A stretch of DNA of 64,000 nucleotides. Origin: Limnochordaceae bacterium. GTDB taxonomy: Bacteria; Bacillota; Limnochordia; Limnochordales; Geochordaceae. Positions 1 through 9,082 of the stretch are shown here, piece by piece. Position 1 is the stretch's first letter. Each line of letters begins with the position of its first letter. Below the pieces are notes generated by a model, which was given only the letters and a program-made list of their open reading frames with translations, was not told where the DNA came from and did no database searches. The DNA lies in NCBI GenBank assembly GCA_014896295.1, contig JADBKR010000006.1, positions 1 through 64,000 on the forward strand, read 5' to 3'. Position numbers and translations under genes: made by a program.

Positions 1-85
1 CGTTGCAGCTCGTAGCGACAATTCAAGGTGACAAAGAGCGACATGACGGGATCTATAAGGGCTGAGGTGGACAAAGCGGTTGTAT

Positions 86-1744
86 CTACGCCGTTTTCCG
101 GGTGGGCGTCACAATCTTCAGGTAGTGGGGCGGTCGGTCGACCTTCAGGGCCTGAAACAGCGCCTTCTGCTCTTCGGTGAGGGGGCGGACCTGCCAGACC
201 TCGCCGTGGGCGGTGACGTGGCGGCCCACGTCGATGGGGGCGACCAGATCCCGCATCTGTCGCCAGGTCTGGCCCGTCTCGTTCTCGGCCACCCGGATCA
301 TGAGGAGGGCCAGCCAGCACAGCAGCACGTGGGACCGGATGCGGTCGTCGAGCCGGTGGTACATCGGCCGGACGTCGACCGTGTGCTTCAGGTCCCGGTG
401 CACCCGTTCCACCTGCCAGAGTTGCTTGTAGCCGTAGACCAAGTCTTCGGCGGGCAAAAAGTCGTCGGAGCTGCTGATCACAAACTTCCCGTCGAGGGCG
501 GCTTCTCGGCGAACCTTGGCCGCGTCGATGACCAGTCGCGCGCCCCGCGTCTGGCGCAGGTAGCGGCCGAAGGTCTCGTGGGCCCGCAGCTCGCAGGCTG
601 CCTTGGTATGCGCCTCGCCCTGCTCCTGTTGGAGCGCTTCGAGCCGCTGGCGAAGCTCGGCCAGGATGGACTCCCGCTTCTGGCGGTCCCGCTCGGCCTC
701 CTCGGGGTTGCGGACGATGACGAAGCGCCGGCGGGCGGCGCTATCCCCTCCGACCACGACCTCCTTGATCTCCAGCCCGTCCGGGAGCTTGCGGTACTTG
801 CCGCCCCGGCGCAGCGCCTCCGCGGGCACCCCCTGGGGGCCCAACCGCAACTTCTCCCCGATGATGTAGTGATCGCCGGCGCCCTGCAGAATGCGGCGGT
901 TCGCCTCGGAGTTGAAGCCCGTGTCCAACACCACGACCACCCGGTTGAGCTTCCAGCCGTTGAGATCCCGTTTGACCTCGGCCACGACGTTCTGGTCGCC
1001 GGTGTTGCCGGGCCAGACCCAGCAGCGGACCGGGATGCCGTCCCGGGTCACGGCCCAGCCGATGACCACCTGGGCCATCTTCGGATGATCATCGGCGCTA
1101 TGCCCCCAGCGGCGCAGGCCGTCGGCGTCCTCGCCCTCCATTTCGAAGTACGCAGTCGTCGTATCGAAGAAGATGACGTCCACTTCGAGGTTGAAGAGGT
1201 TGGCCAGCGTCCAGAAGACCTCGCGCTGGATCTCCTCGGCAGCCTCCAGCAGAAAGTCCATGGCCCGGTAGAGCTGGTGGACTTCCACCGCGGGCAGCTG
1301 GTCGATGTAGACGTCCTGCGCCACCCACTTCTCGATGGCCAGCTTGCTGGACGGCGCCAGGGCCCGGTTGGCCACCATGGCGAAGAGGAGCCGCTCGATG
1401 GGGGTCTGGTAGTGGCGCTGCTGGAGCAGGCGCTGCAGGGTCTTCTGGATGCCCAGCCGCCGCCACAGCCCGTCCAAAAGCCACGTCCCGCCCAGCTTCA
1501 GGGAGCCCAGGTACCGAAAGGGCCACTCCATGCCGAGATCCTTCTGCAGTTGGGCCTGCTCGTCGGGGGGCAGGAACCGGGCGATGCTGCGCACCAGGCG
1601 GCGCAGCGCGTCCAGGTCGAGCTGGTCGACCCGGCCGAAGGTGTACAGCACCTGGGCCCGGGGCTGTCCGGTCTTGGGATCCCGGACGTTATGGGCAAGC
1701 TGGGCGTATTGGATGCCCTTGGAAGTGACGGTGCGCACGTACAT
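86..1744 (-). mobile_element. IS1634-type (IS4 superfamily) DDE transposase
   Basis: A 552-residue transposase that should cut and join the ends of its insertion sequence. An RNase H-like DDE core is visible: the first Asp lies in FFDTTTAYFE (about residue 195), the second in VVVLDTGFNS, and the catalytic Glu in the helix QVERVHRDLK near residue 450. The N-terminal part, beginning MYVRTVTSKGIQYAQL, and the overall length fit the IS1634 family. The frame is intact. Clear terminal inverted repeats and a target duplication could not be defined; an imperfect CGTAG-led pair at about 11-35 and 1793-1812 is only a weak candidate. It sits at the edge of the mobile region, among decayed genes. Confidence 0.88.
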
Positions 1745-2028
1745 CGTGCCTACATCGTAACTCGTTTACCACGCTGTGTCAATAGCTACATCTCTTGTGG
1801 TTGTGTCTACGCGCATCCGCGTTTTTCTACGGGGAATGGCCCGCAAACCCGCTTCGCACCGTGGGGGCGGGGCCGGGTTGTGGCCACTTACTGTACAACG
1901 CCAGCCGGAGGAATACGCCCTACTGCTCGCCCTGAAGGCTCTTGACAAGGTGGGGCATAGAGACTTCAGTGCGAGTGAACAGGCGCGAAAGCGTGATCGT
2001 GGCATGACGCAACGGTGGAGTGGGCCTG

Positions 2029-2634
2029 ATGCCGACGTTTGAGCAAGGACTGTTCGCAGCGCTTTTCATCATACCTGGCTACGTCATGCTAAAGGTCACC
2101 TCACTGACCATGGCTGTGGACTTCGGGCGGAGCGCGACTGACCTCCTAATACGATGTCTCTTGCTGAGCGCCGTTAGCTATGTTTTCTCTTTGCCTTTCG
2201 TTGTGTGGGCTTCCCACGCGTCGTGGTTCAATACCCCATTCGGTTTGCTCTTGGTGGGTATAGTATCTCTCTTTGTTGTTCCGTCCTCCCTGGCTAGCGC
2301 CTATATAATCCTGGTGCTAAAGAAGGGCCTCCTTAGGAGACTGCTGGGCTGGGCTGGGGTACCCTACAACTATCCGGATCCGTCGGCATGGGACGCGGCA
2401 TTCCGGCGGTTCGGGGAAAAGGCGGACTTCGTGCGCGTTACCCTTAGGTCCGGCCAGGCGATTGGGGGCTTCTTTGGTCGCAAATCCTACGCAGGTAACT
2501 TCCCAGGACCGCGGGACATGTTCATAGAACTGGCCTATCGGATGGACGATCAAGGGAACCTGGTAGAGCCACTCGACGGAAACGGGGGCGTTTACATTGT
2601 AGAGGATGAGATTGCGGTCGTAGAATTCACCTGA
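2029..2634 (+). CDS. DUF6338-like membrane protein
   Basis: A protein of about 201 residues with an N-terminal membrane part of three hydrophobic segments (residues about 5-25, 40-62 and 70-98), followed by a soluble domain with the pattern WDAAFRR, then FGRKSYAGNFPGPRDMFIE, and ending IVEDEIAVVEF. This architecture matches my memory of DUF6338 proteins, whose function is unknown. The ATG at 2029 is preferred over the GTG at 2020 because GGAG lies 8 bases upstream of it. It stands alone downstream of the insertion sequence. A GGGAGGGG run just after the stop looks like a ribosome binding site, but no convincing gene follows. Base use is less GC-biased than in the chromosomal genes to the right, consistent with transfer. 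Confidence 0.72.
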   Translation: MPTFEQGLFAALFIIPGYVMLKVTSLTMAVDFGRSATDLLIRCLLLSAVSYVFSLPFVVWASHASWFNTPFGLLLVGIVSLFVVPSSLASAYIILVLKKGLLRRLLGWAGVPYNYPDPSAWDAAFRRFGEKADFVRVTLRSGQAIGGFFGRKSYAGNFPGPRDMFIELAYRMDDQGNLVEPLDGNGGVYIVEDEIAVVEFT

Positions 2635-3665
2635 AGGGAGGGGAACACTGGGGGACAAGCAGGAAAGGCCAACACCGAAGCCGCTCGGTGAGGTTTGGGC
2701 CGGGCAGTCGTCAGTCGCAGGGCTTCCACGAGGCCAAACGCAGAAACCCCTTTGGCTTCACCACCGCCGCCCAGTCTGGAGCCGGCTCGCTCATCACCCT
2801 ACTCAACGCGGCCCAACTCCCCAATCCTCCTGCAAAAGGCGGTGGGGGAGTCCATCCCGGGTGGCAAGATGGGGAAGAGAGGGCTTGGGCTGGGTGCCCA
2901 GGGAAGGCATAGGCCGGCGTATCTCGGCAAGTTGGCCCGGCCTCCCACTCCCACGAAGTGATTGAGGGAGAAGCCCCAACTGTGCAGGCGGCGAGACTCA
3001 GAGAGGGCACCCGCCAGGTGGATCATGGGTGGCAAGCTGTCCCTGCCAGATCGCACGCTTTCTCGGATGGCTGCGCCGCCCTTCCGAAAGGAACCGCCGA
3101 ACTGCAGCCCCTCACGGCGGCTCCAGGCGTTCTCCCCGGGCGCATCCGTCCTACAGTGGCTTCTCGTTCATCGGCCCTGAAAGGCTCACGAGCGATGCAC
3201 GTTGCGACCGACGCACCCACCCAGTCCGTGGGATATCCGTGTACACCCTAATGATGGTGCAGTCGAAAGTCGATACGTCTGAGCCCACGCTGCGCGAGTA
3301 AAGCACGATCCGTCCACGCCGCGTCGCAGCCGCAGGGCTGCTTCGCCGCCCTTGGTTCGACAAGTAGCTTGGGCGAGCGCCAACCCCTCTATTTCTGCCT
3401 CGTATACGTGTTCCCCCAGAGCTTGATTCATCGGTCCGGAGACTCTGGCGACCAAGCGTACGGCGAGCCCCGTGGGACCCCCCAATCGCTTCCGTTGTTA
3501 CCGCATCGGCCTCAGCCAGGTCACACTTCGAACGGCGCGTCGGGTTTGTACATGTCTCTACCTTTCGCTCTGCTCTTCGGGGAGCAGCGACGGCGCTTTT
3601 ACGTGCGGTTGACCCACCGGACGCCCTGCCTACGCCCTGAGTCTCGACGGGAAGCCATGTGTTGC
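2635..3665. other. About 1 kb without a convincing intact gene
   Basis: All six frames here give only short, low-complexity open frames that mirror one another, with no ribosome binding site joined to a protein-like sequence. On the minus strand an SD-like GAAAGG precedes an ATG near 3551, but that frame stops after ten codons. The stretch looks like decayed mobile-element DNA. Confidence 0.4.
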
Positions 3666-3836
3666 CTACCAGTCGGTGGTCTCGCCGGTCAATCGGTTCA
3701 CCCGTACCAGCCCCTGGGAGTCGTGCTCGTAACGGTAGGGAGTCGGCCAAACGAACCACGCCACGACAACGGCAGCAATCCCAAGCCACCACTTGGCGCC
3801 GGATCGACCTTGGCCGCCCGGAGTCTCGCTGCCCAT
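3666..3836 (-). CDS. Small single-span membrane protein, hypothetical
   Basis: A 56-residue protein with a hydrophilic Gly/Ser-rich N terminus, one transmembrane helix (GIAAVVVAWFVW, about residues 17-29) and a short polar tail ending VNRLTGETTDW. The ATG at 3836 is chosen because a GGGGGGAG run sits 6 bases upstream; a longer reading from a TTG at 3866 lacks such a site. The protein-like hydrophobicity profile and good start signal argue for a real gene within an otherwise degraded stretch. No family is recognised. Its partner could be a membrane complex of the mobile element, but nothing shows this directly. Confidence 0.5.
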   Translation of the reverse strand: MGSETPGGQGRSGAKWWLGIAAVVVAWFVWPTPYRYEHDSQGLVRVNRLTGETTDW

Positions 3837-4264
3837 AGGCGCTCCCCCCCTGGGAGCTACGGCCAAGCCTATTCGTGAGCAGGTGAAGTCTTCTATGCAA
3901 ATTGCCGTGTTTCCTCTTTCCGCGAGAACCGAGCATGAGGTTGTAAGCTGAGCCCTCGCATGGTGTCTCAGGCAATTCCGAGAACACGCCGATTCCGTGA
4001 CCGTCTATCGCCCCCTTGAGGTCCCTGAGCAGAGGGAGCAGTGTCGCCACGACGTAGACACGCCCGCCCCCGCCTGTATGCGACTCCGCTGAAGATACCG
4101 AATGGGCAGAGCATGCGGGAAAAGGGGAAGGGGTGAGCGATAGGCTACCGTGCCTAGAAACCCCAAAGGAGGCCACGGGAGGGGCGTTTGGGGCCGCGGG
4201 CCGAGGTACAGGTGGCCCCGATAACAAGGCGCTACGGGGCGTTTTTGGAGGCCCAGGCGAAGGT

Positions 4265-4445
4265 ACCACGGTCCCGCCTCGACGTATTGCGGTCTCGGAG
4301 AAGTCAACCCCGTGGCCGGGATGGCGCCGGAGCCAGGCGACGGTTTCAGTGTGGCCCGTCTCGAAGCACCCTGCGTAAACCGGATGAAGCCTCCGTCCGG
4401 CGCGTTGCCCAACATGAGGCCCTTGTGCGGTGACGCGAACCGCAC
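4265..4445 (-). pseudogene. Frameshifted remnant of the element's HTH-associated C-terminal domain
   Basis: Two minus-strand frames together spell RVRFASPHKGLMLGN, then, after a frameshift near 4385, VYAGCFETGHTETVAWLRRH followed by PGHGVDF. This matches, motif for motif, the C-terminal domain of the intact protein at 7855-8295 (RVRFTSRHGGLMLF, then VYETDDPEEIAWLRRLPTFG and VDF). The N-terminal HTH part is not recognisable here. It is a decayed second copy of the same domain, so this part of the window probably belongs to the same or a related mobile element. The break could be one or two missing bases. Confidence 0.62.
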
Positions 4446-4995
4446 ACGCGGCGTCGGCGGCGTTCGGTGAGGTGTTGGCCCAGAGGTTAGCTCGCTGGCG
4501 GCCCGTAAACTGCGTGTGCATAACTCAACGGATCCTGCCCCTCCTCCCGAGGTTGGGCAAGTCCTCGTCGTCCGAAAGCAGGACCCACGTCCCAAGTACC
4601 AGCGCCTCCGCCGGGTACGGGGTCCACGTCCCTCTTGACGAGGTGGGAGATGGCCTCCACCGTGTTCTTCTAGGCTTTGTAGGCCACCCTCCTCCAACTC
4701 TCCCGACCCCTTTAGTTCGAGACACATCTTGGGATGGTGGTCCCTCCAGTAGGTGAGTGCCAGCTAGCCACACCGGCCAGGCGGTACTGCTGCTTGGGCT
4801 CCCTCGCGGCGCGCTCCCGTGGCATCGGATACCACTTCCTGCTGCCTGACTTGGCCGGCAAAGGCCAAGATGTCCTGTCGCCGTCACACCGGCCCGCTCC
4901 CCCGTCAGGGGTGCAGGGGGCCCCGAGACGCCCGAACAGAGACTCGTATCGGCCCCGCAGAACAGCGAAGGATAGGCGGGACGGGTAAGAAAAGC

Positions 4996-5781
4996 CTACT
5001 CACCCGACAACGAGCACTCTGTAAGGCGGTTTTGCGCCCATCTGCGCCGGGTTGTGGCATGGCAGTCCGGCCACTGGTGGTGGAGTATTCTCCGTTCTTC
5101 TCCGCTACATCGTCCGGCCGCCTTGGGCCTCCTGGCCCGTGCCCTTCGCCGAGCCTGCGCTGCCTCGTCTTCTTGGGCCAGCTCGGTCAGCAGCTCCTGC
5201 ACGACGGCCAGGCGCTCGGGAAACCGCCGGCCAACGTCCTCGATGCGCTGGCGCCCATCCCGAATCGCTCGGGCCGTGCGAGGGCCGTCCGAGGCTCCTC
5301 GAAGACGCGCTCGGCGGTCCGTCGCAGGCGCAGGGGCTCCCGCAGAAGCTCGCCCAGGTCTAGGCGCGCCAGCATGGTTCGCACAGACCTCGGCCACAGG
5401 TAGCGGTAAGCGTCTCGGTCCGCCACGGTGACGGGCCGTTGGGCCGGCGGCGTGTCCTTCGCCCACGGGGCCGGCTCATTGGCAAACAACGGCGCCCGCC
5501 GCAGCGCCTCAAAGTACGCTCACAAGATGGGCCGGGGACCCTCGGGCAGCCCGTAGAGCGTCTCTGTTTCACTACCTCGCGCCTCGGGCGCACAGTTGCA
5601 CCTCTAGCTTGGCCCAGTCCACCCCGCCAGGGTGCTGCTGCTCGACGCGGGCCTTGAGGGCGGGAGTTAGCCGGGGCCTGGCGCCCAGGTAGGCCAGGCG
5701 TACCTGCCGCACCCGTCCGCCTTCGCGCACTGCCTGCACCAGTTCGGCGTAGCGCCCCCGCCGCCACACCAGGTAGGCCAC
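4996..5781 (-). pseudogene. Decayed hypothetical gene(s) with frameshifts and a stop
   Basis: The 5' end looks real: GGAGG lies 7 bases before a GTG at 5781, opening a frame that starts VAYLVWRRGRYAELVQAVRE and runs 69 residues to a stop at 5572. Protein-like sequence then continues in a second frame (AYFEALRRAPLFANEP, DRDAYRYLWPRSVRTMLARL) across one in-frame TGA, and returns to the first frame near 5270 (RQRIEDVGRRFPERLAVVQE) to end at 4996. The C-terminal part is helical and Arg/Leu-rich. The simplest reading is one gene broken by two frameshifts and a nonsense codon, or a 69-residue protein followed by a broken gene. No family is recognised. Confidence 0.5.
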
Positions 5782-5867
5782 GGTACGTCCTCCGGCGTGG
5801 GCACAGTTACACGACAAGGATTCGCGACGGGCCGAGGGTGCGTCAAGGTTGGGGAGCGTACTGGAGG

Positions 5868-6263
5868 TCACTCATCATTGTTTTCGGTGCTTCGCCCGCC
5901 CATAGCCGTGCGGGTGGGCATCCGGCCCGCTTCGGGATGGGTGAGGAGAAACTCCACCAACGCCTTCACGAAACGTTGCCAGTCGTCCGGTAGGCCGCCT
6001 ACCAGGTGTGCCACGTCACCGGGGGTCTGCCTCGCGTCGCCTGGCTCATCGATGGCGGCGACGAGGGAGGCCGCGGGTACGTGGAGGGCAGCGGCCAAGC
6101 GGACGAGGGCTTCCAGGCTCGGGGAGATCCGGGCTGCTTCCACCTTCTGGATGTAAGTGGGGTGGAAGTGAGCCAGTTCCGCCAGTTGCTCCTGGGTGAG
6201 CCGGCGCTCTAGGCGAAGGCGGCGCAGATGCTCGGCCAGCCGACGTCGCGGGCTGCTGTCCAA
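5868..6263 (-). CDS. XRE-family helix-turn-helix regulator
   Basis: A 131-residue DNA-binding protein. Residues about 8-65 form a Cro/C1-type HTH: LAEHLRRLRLERRLTQEQLA, then FHPTYIQKVEAARISPSLEAL and VRLAAALHVP. The remaining 60 residues are a short tail of unknown role. The TTG at 6263 is taken as the start because AGGAGG sits 8 bases upstream; the longer open frame to 6563 has no ribosome binding site and runs through the regulatory region. Such proteins often repress mobile-element genes and themselves. A palindrome and repeats immediately upstream (6301-6377) are candidate operators. Its C terminus is adjacent to the decayed gene at 4996-5781. Confidence 0.85.
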   Translation of the reverse strand: MDSSPRRRLAEHLRRLRLERRLTQEQLAELAHFHPTYIQKVEAARISPSLEALVRLAAALHVPAASLVAAIDEPGDARQTPGDVAHLVGGLPDDWQRFVKALVEFLLTHPEAGRMPTRTAMGGRSTENNDE

Positions 6264-6300
6264 CCGGCGCACCTCCTGCGCCCTCGATTGTGCCCCGATT

Positions 6301-6377
6301 GCCGATCTAGCAGGAACATCCCCACAGTCCGTCGAATCACGATTCGCAGTCTGGAGCGGCCAGCGGGCCGATCTAGC
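6301..6377. promoter_or_regulatory. Candidate operator region upstream of the XRE regulator
   Basis: An 11-base direct repeat GCCGATCTAGC occurs at 6301-6311 and 6367-6377. Between them lies the palindrome CGAATC-AC-GATTCG at 6333-6346. This arrangement in the leader of an XRE gene suggests autoregulation. Binding is inferred, not shown. Confidence 0.45.
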
Positions 6378-6398
6378 GAACCGGGGGTTGGGATGGTT

Positions 6399-6430
6399 CC
6401 GGGCCTCCATCGCTACGGATGGAGGCCCGG
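6399..6430. repeat. Perfect 13-bp stem hairpin
   Basis: CCGGGCCTCCATC (6399-6411), a 6-base loop, and GATGGAGGCCCGG (6418-6430) form a perfect inverted repeat between the divergent XRE and lipoprotein genes. There is no T-run on either side, so it is not a classical intrinsic terminator. It could be a protein-binding site, a structured leader or an element-specific repeat. Confidence 0.55.
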
Positions 6431-6535
6431 CCGCATTGCAATGGCGCTGACAGAGGGATGGGCGCAGCCCTACGGTGCCGTGCGGGCGGTGCCTCGTGTG
6501 AGCGTCAGGGGGCTCGATGACGGGGAGGGAACGAG

Positions 6536-6994
6536 ATGAAGCGCCAGCGGGTCCTACTTCCACTCCTTGTCCTTGGCCTTGCAGTCACAGTGTCTGGTTG
6601 CTTCGGGGCCGGCGCCCCCACGAGTCCTGTTCAGTCCCCAAAGCCCGAAGTGGCCATCTCCGACGCCAGCGTGAAAAAGCACAGAAGCACCATCATTACA
6701 GGCGAAACCTACCTTGCCTATTACTGGTCGGTGATCCTGTATAACAAGGGCAACGCTGATGGCCGCGTAAAGGTCTCTGTGTGCGCCCCGCCCGCCGGCT
6801 GTCAAACGAACCTCGGGGAGTCTGATTGGGTCATCGTCAGCCCAAGCAGCTTTAGATCTGTCTCGGGCAGTACGTCGGAGTCGGCGAGCCTGCCTGACCT
6901 CAACCAGGCCGTGGTAAACGTCTGGCAGGATTTGGGCGCTCAGGGCTCAGTACTGGTGGATAGCTGGCAGGTCAACATTGAGCCCGGGTACTGA
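6536..6994 (+). CDS. Small lipoprotein, hypothetical
   Basis: A 152-residue exported protein. A basic start (MKRQR), a hydrophobic core and the lipobox VSGC place the lipidated cysteine at about residue 22, so the mature protein should be anchored to the outer face of the membrane. The mature part begins with a Pro/Ser-rich linker and continues with a beta-rich domain (TYLAYYWSVILYNKGNADGR, then VKVSVC) resembling the Ig-like folds of extracellular lipoproteins. Two cysteines in VCAPPAGC could form a disulfide. GGGGAGGG lies 6 bases before the ATG. It stands alone, divergent from the XRE gene. The family is not recognised; in a mobile element it could serve surface exclusion or host interaction, which is only a guess. 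Confidence 0.72.
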   Translation: MKRQRVLLPLLVLGLAVTVSGCFGAGAPTSPVQSPKPEVAISDASVKKHRSTIITGETYLAYYWSVILYNKGNADGRVKVSVCAPPAGCQTNLGESDWVIVSPSSFRSVSGSTSESASLPDLNQAVVNVWQDLGAQGSVLVDSWQVNIEPGY

Positions 6995-7132
6995 TGCCAC
7001 GCGAAGGCAGCGCGCCTGGCCGTGGCCTCCATCCGCTGCCTCTCCGAGGGCCGGTGGCAGGTTACCCAGCTCGAAAGGTACGCTTTCCTTTTGGGTGGAG
7101 CGGCGCCACGCGCTCGATGGCCTTGGCCAGCC

Positions 7133-7726
7133 TCACAGCCAGCCAAGAGCCCTCGCCTGTCGCAGGACTCGCTCCACCACCACGGACGGCGGCACCCCCT
7201 CCGCCTGCGCCTTCGCCTGCACGGCAGCACCCAACGCCTCGTCGATGTACCAGGCGAACGTCCGGCGGTGTCCCCTGCGGCGCTCCGGTAGGCTCACGGC
7301 AGGCGGCAGGAGCAGCGCGCGCCGCAGGGCGTTCACCTGCTCAGGCGGGGCCGTCGCCAGCTCGTCGAGCAGCGCGGCCAGGACGGGTCTGGTGACTGAC
7401 TCCTGACCCGTTGGTGATGACTCGCCAGGAAGCGCGTCGGGCTTCACTGAGCCGTTGCTGACGGGTTCGGTGATGACTCCCTCACCAGGCGCACCCCCGT
7501 CCTGGCCTTGTGGTTGCGAAGGCGTCACCGACTCGTCACTAACCGACTCCGGCCTGTCAGGGAGGGTCGTCACTGGAGGGGTCGGTAACTCGTCACGGAC
7601 CGCCTCTACGTCGGGAGTGGTCACTGACGCCGTTACGGAGTGGTCACGAACGACGGCAGGCGAAGACTGCTCACCGGTCACCGACGACTCACGAAGCGGT
7701 CGTTGCTTTCGGGTCCCTCGCGGCAT
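7133..7726 (-). CDS. Protein with Ser-Val-Thr repeat linker and RHH-like C-terminal domain
   Basis: About 197 residues in two parts. Residues 1 to about 125 are low-complexity, with recurring SVT and VTx motifs (SSVTGEQ, HSVTASVTT, ESVSDESVTPS, ESVTRP) rich in Ser, Thr, Pro, Glu and Asp. The C-terminal part (RRTFAWYIDEALGAAVQAKA, then SVVVERVLRQAR) resembles a ribbon-helix-helix or similar small DNA-binding fold. The ATG at 7726 is 9 bases after GGAGG; an ATG at 7732 is too close. The repeats are visible in the DNA as recurrent GTGACTGA-like words. Possible roles are partition, relaxosome accessory or regulator. No specific family can be named. Confidence 0.6.
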   Translation of the reverse strand: MPRGTRKQRPLRESSVTGEQSSPAVVRDHSVTASVTTPDVEAVRDELPTPPVTTLPDRPESVSDESVTPSQPQGQDGGAPGEGVITEPVSNGSVKPDALPGESSPTGQESVTRPVLAALLDELATAPPEQVNALRRALLLPPAVSLPERRRGHRRTFAWYIDEALGAAVQAKAQAEGVPPSVVVERVLRQARALGWL

Positions 7727-7854
7727 CTCCATACACCTCCCAACCCCTTCGTAACTCCTCTCGTGAGCAGACCACAAGACGGAACACCCGCGCGCCGTCC
7801 GTCTGTTCGGTGAGGGGAGCCGAAGCAGTCAGGAGGCAGTCAGGAGTCGAGCCG

Positions 7855-8295
7855 TCAGGAAGTGGTTACTGGCTCCTCGCGAAAGTCCACGCCGAAGGTT
7901 GGGAGACGCCGGAGCCAGGCGATCTCCTCCGGGTCGTCGGTCTCGTAGACGCCGCCGCTGAACTTCACCGTCCCCCGCGGGCCGCCGAAGAGCATCAGCC
8001 CGCCGTGGCGGCTCGTGAACCGCACACGCTCCACCCTCGGCGCAGGCTTCGGCTCCGGCTCCGGCTGGCGCACCGGCTCCTGCTTCGACTCCGGGCTCGC
8101 TATGTGCGCGACCCTGTACGCCTCGATGGCGGCGCGCGACCAGATTGGGCCGCTCGCCAGCCACGCCCACGGAGCAGGCAGCGTCCCTCTGGCGGCGTAG
8201 GTGCTCACCTTGTTCGGGCTCCACCCCAGCAGCGCAGCTACCTCGGCGGCCCCCAGCAGAGGGGCACGCAGGTTGAGGGGACGGGCTTTCCGCAT
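7855..8295 (-). CDS. AlpA/MerR-type HTH protein with conserved element C-terminal domain
   Basis: A 146-residue protein. Residues about 15-58 (LLGAAEVAALLGWSPNKVST, then GTLPAPWAWLASGPIWSRAA) are a helix-turn-helix of the helix_turn_helix_17/AlpA type, which reads DNA as an excisionase or regulator. A Pro/Glu linker leads to a C-terminal module (RVRFTSRHGGLMLF, GGVYETDDPEEIAWLRR, FGVDF) seen in my memory of phage-associated proteins. The ATG at 8295 has GGGGTGA 5 bases upstream; the GTG at 8304 has none. A decayed copy of the C-terminal module lies at 4265-4445. A palindrome about 45 bp upstream may be its operator. Confidence 0.72.
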   Translation of the reverse strand: MRKARPLNLRAPLLGAAEVAALLGWSPNKVSTYAARGTLPAPWAWLASGPIWSRAAIEAYRVAHIASPESKQEPVRQPEPEPKPAPRVERVRFTSRHGGLMLFGGPRGTVKFSGGVYETDDPEEIAWLRRLPTFGVDFREEPVTTS

Positions 8296-8341
8296 TGCAC
8301 TCACCCCATGACGAAGTAGTCACGAAGCCCTTACCTACCAG

Positions 8342-8358
8342 TGTTGTAACGTACAACA
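8342..8358. promoter_or_regulatory. Palindrome TGTTGTA-ACG-TACAACA
   Basis: A perfect 7-bp inverted repeat with a 3-base spacer, 47 bp upstream of the AlpA-type HTH gene. Its spacing and symmetry fit a dimeric repressor site. Which protein binds it is unknown. Confidence 0.5.
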
Positions 8359-8359
8359 G

Positions 8360-8752
8360 CGTAGTGAGCAAGCAGTCGGCGAGTCGTTACGGACGACAGT
8401 GACGCCACAAGTGCGAAGGGGCGCAAATGGCGGCGTGACGGGCAGGAGCGGGGTTCGGGCCACACGCGACCCCACACCTCAAAAAGGGCGGCGAAACACT
8501 GAGACAGCGCAAAAAACGGCAACGAGGCGGTCTTGTGGGCAGGCGGCGTTCCATATCGCTCAACACCCCAACGCGCGCGCGAGACGACCGTGGCGCAGGC
8601 GTTCGGCGCGACTCGGCACCTAAAAACACGCGGGGTCACACGCCCCAAAAAGGCGTCGATGCGCGGACCGCGACGGCATGCGGCAACGGGACCGCCGGCA
8701 AGCTGGCCGCGTCACAACATGTCACAGCCTAATGCGCGCGTGCGGGGCCGCC
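8360..8752. other. 393-bp gap, no supported gene
   Basis: Open frames here are short, on both strands, and have no ribosome binding site. Two related words, CACCTCAAAAAGGGCG near 8465 and CGCCCCAAAAAGGCG near 8640, recur. With the adjacent palindrome this could be a control or replication region of the element, but no iteron array is evident. Confidence 0.35.
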
Positions 8753-8977
8753 TCAGCGACGGCCCACCCAGACGGCCCCTTCGGCCTGCCGGGTAAGACG
8801 CTCGACGACCAGCTCGGCCGGCGTCCCCCGTCGCAGTGCCTCTTCCACCTGGCGGGCCACAGTCAGCACGGCCAGCCGACCCAGCGCCGACGCGCTCAAG
8901 CCCGCCTCGAGGGCGATGCGGCGTATGCGGCGCCGCTCATCGCGGTCCAGGTAGATGGTTAATGCCGGCGGCTTCAT
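8753..8977 (-). CDS. Ribbon-helix-helix protein
   Basis: A 74-residue protein with the RHH pattern: a short beta strand (ALTIYLDRDE) followed by two helices (RRRIRRIALEAGLSASALGR). The C-terminal helix carries many Glu and Arg residues. Such proteins bind DNA as dimers and often act as plasmid- or ICE-encoded regulators or relaxosome accessories. AAGGGGGGAGG lies 5 bases before the ATG at 8977, so the longer frame to 9064 is discounted. It is transcribed in the same direction as the primase gene cluster and could be its last gene, about 105 bp after the zinc-binding gene. Confidence 0.7.
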   Translation of the reverse strand: MKPPALTIYLDRDERRRIRRIALEAGLSASALGRLAVLTVARQVEEALRRGTPAELVVERLTRQAEGAVWVGRR

Positions 8978-9082
8978 CTGGCCTCCCCCCTTCCTGTCCA
9001 GATGCCAGCGTGCGAGGATGCGGCCATGATGGGATGCTGGCACTCTATGGCGCGTCGTGGTCACATGCCCACGACAGCCGCC

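Noticed and set aside
80-1945. A 621-codon plus-strand open frame
   Set aside because: It is the mirror of the transposase on the minus strand, is Pro/Leu/Val-rich without motifs and has no ribosome binding site.
3151-4521. A 456-codon minus-strand frame
   Set aside because: It is Arg/Ser/Gly-rich and low in hydrophobic structure; only short stretches, such as the remnant at 4265-4445, look protein-like. GC-rich DNA makes long open frames by chance.
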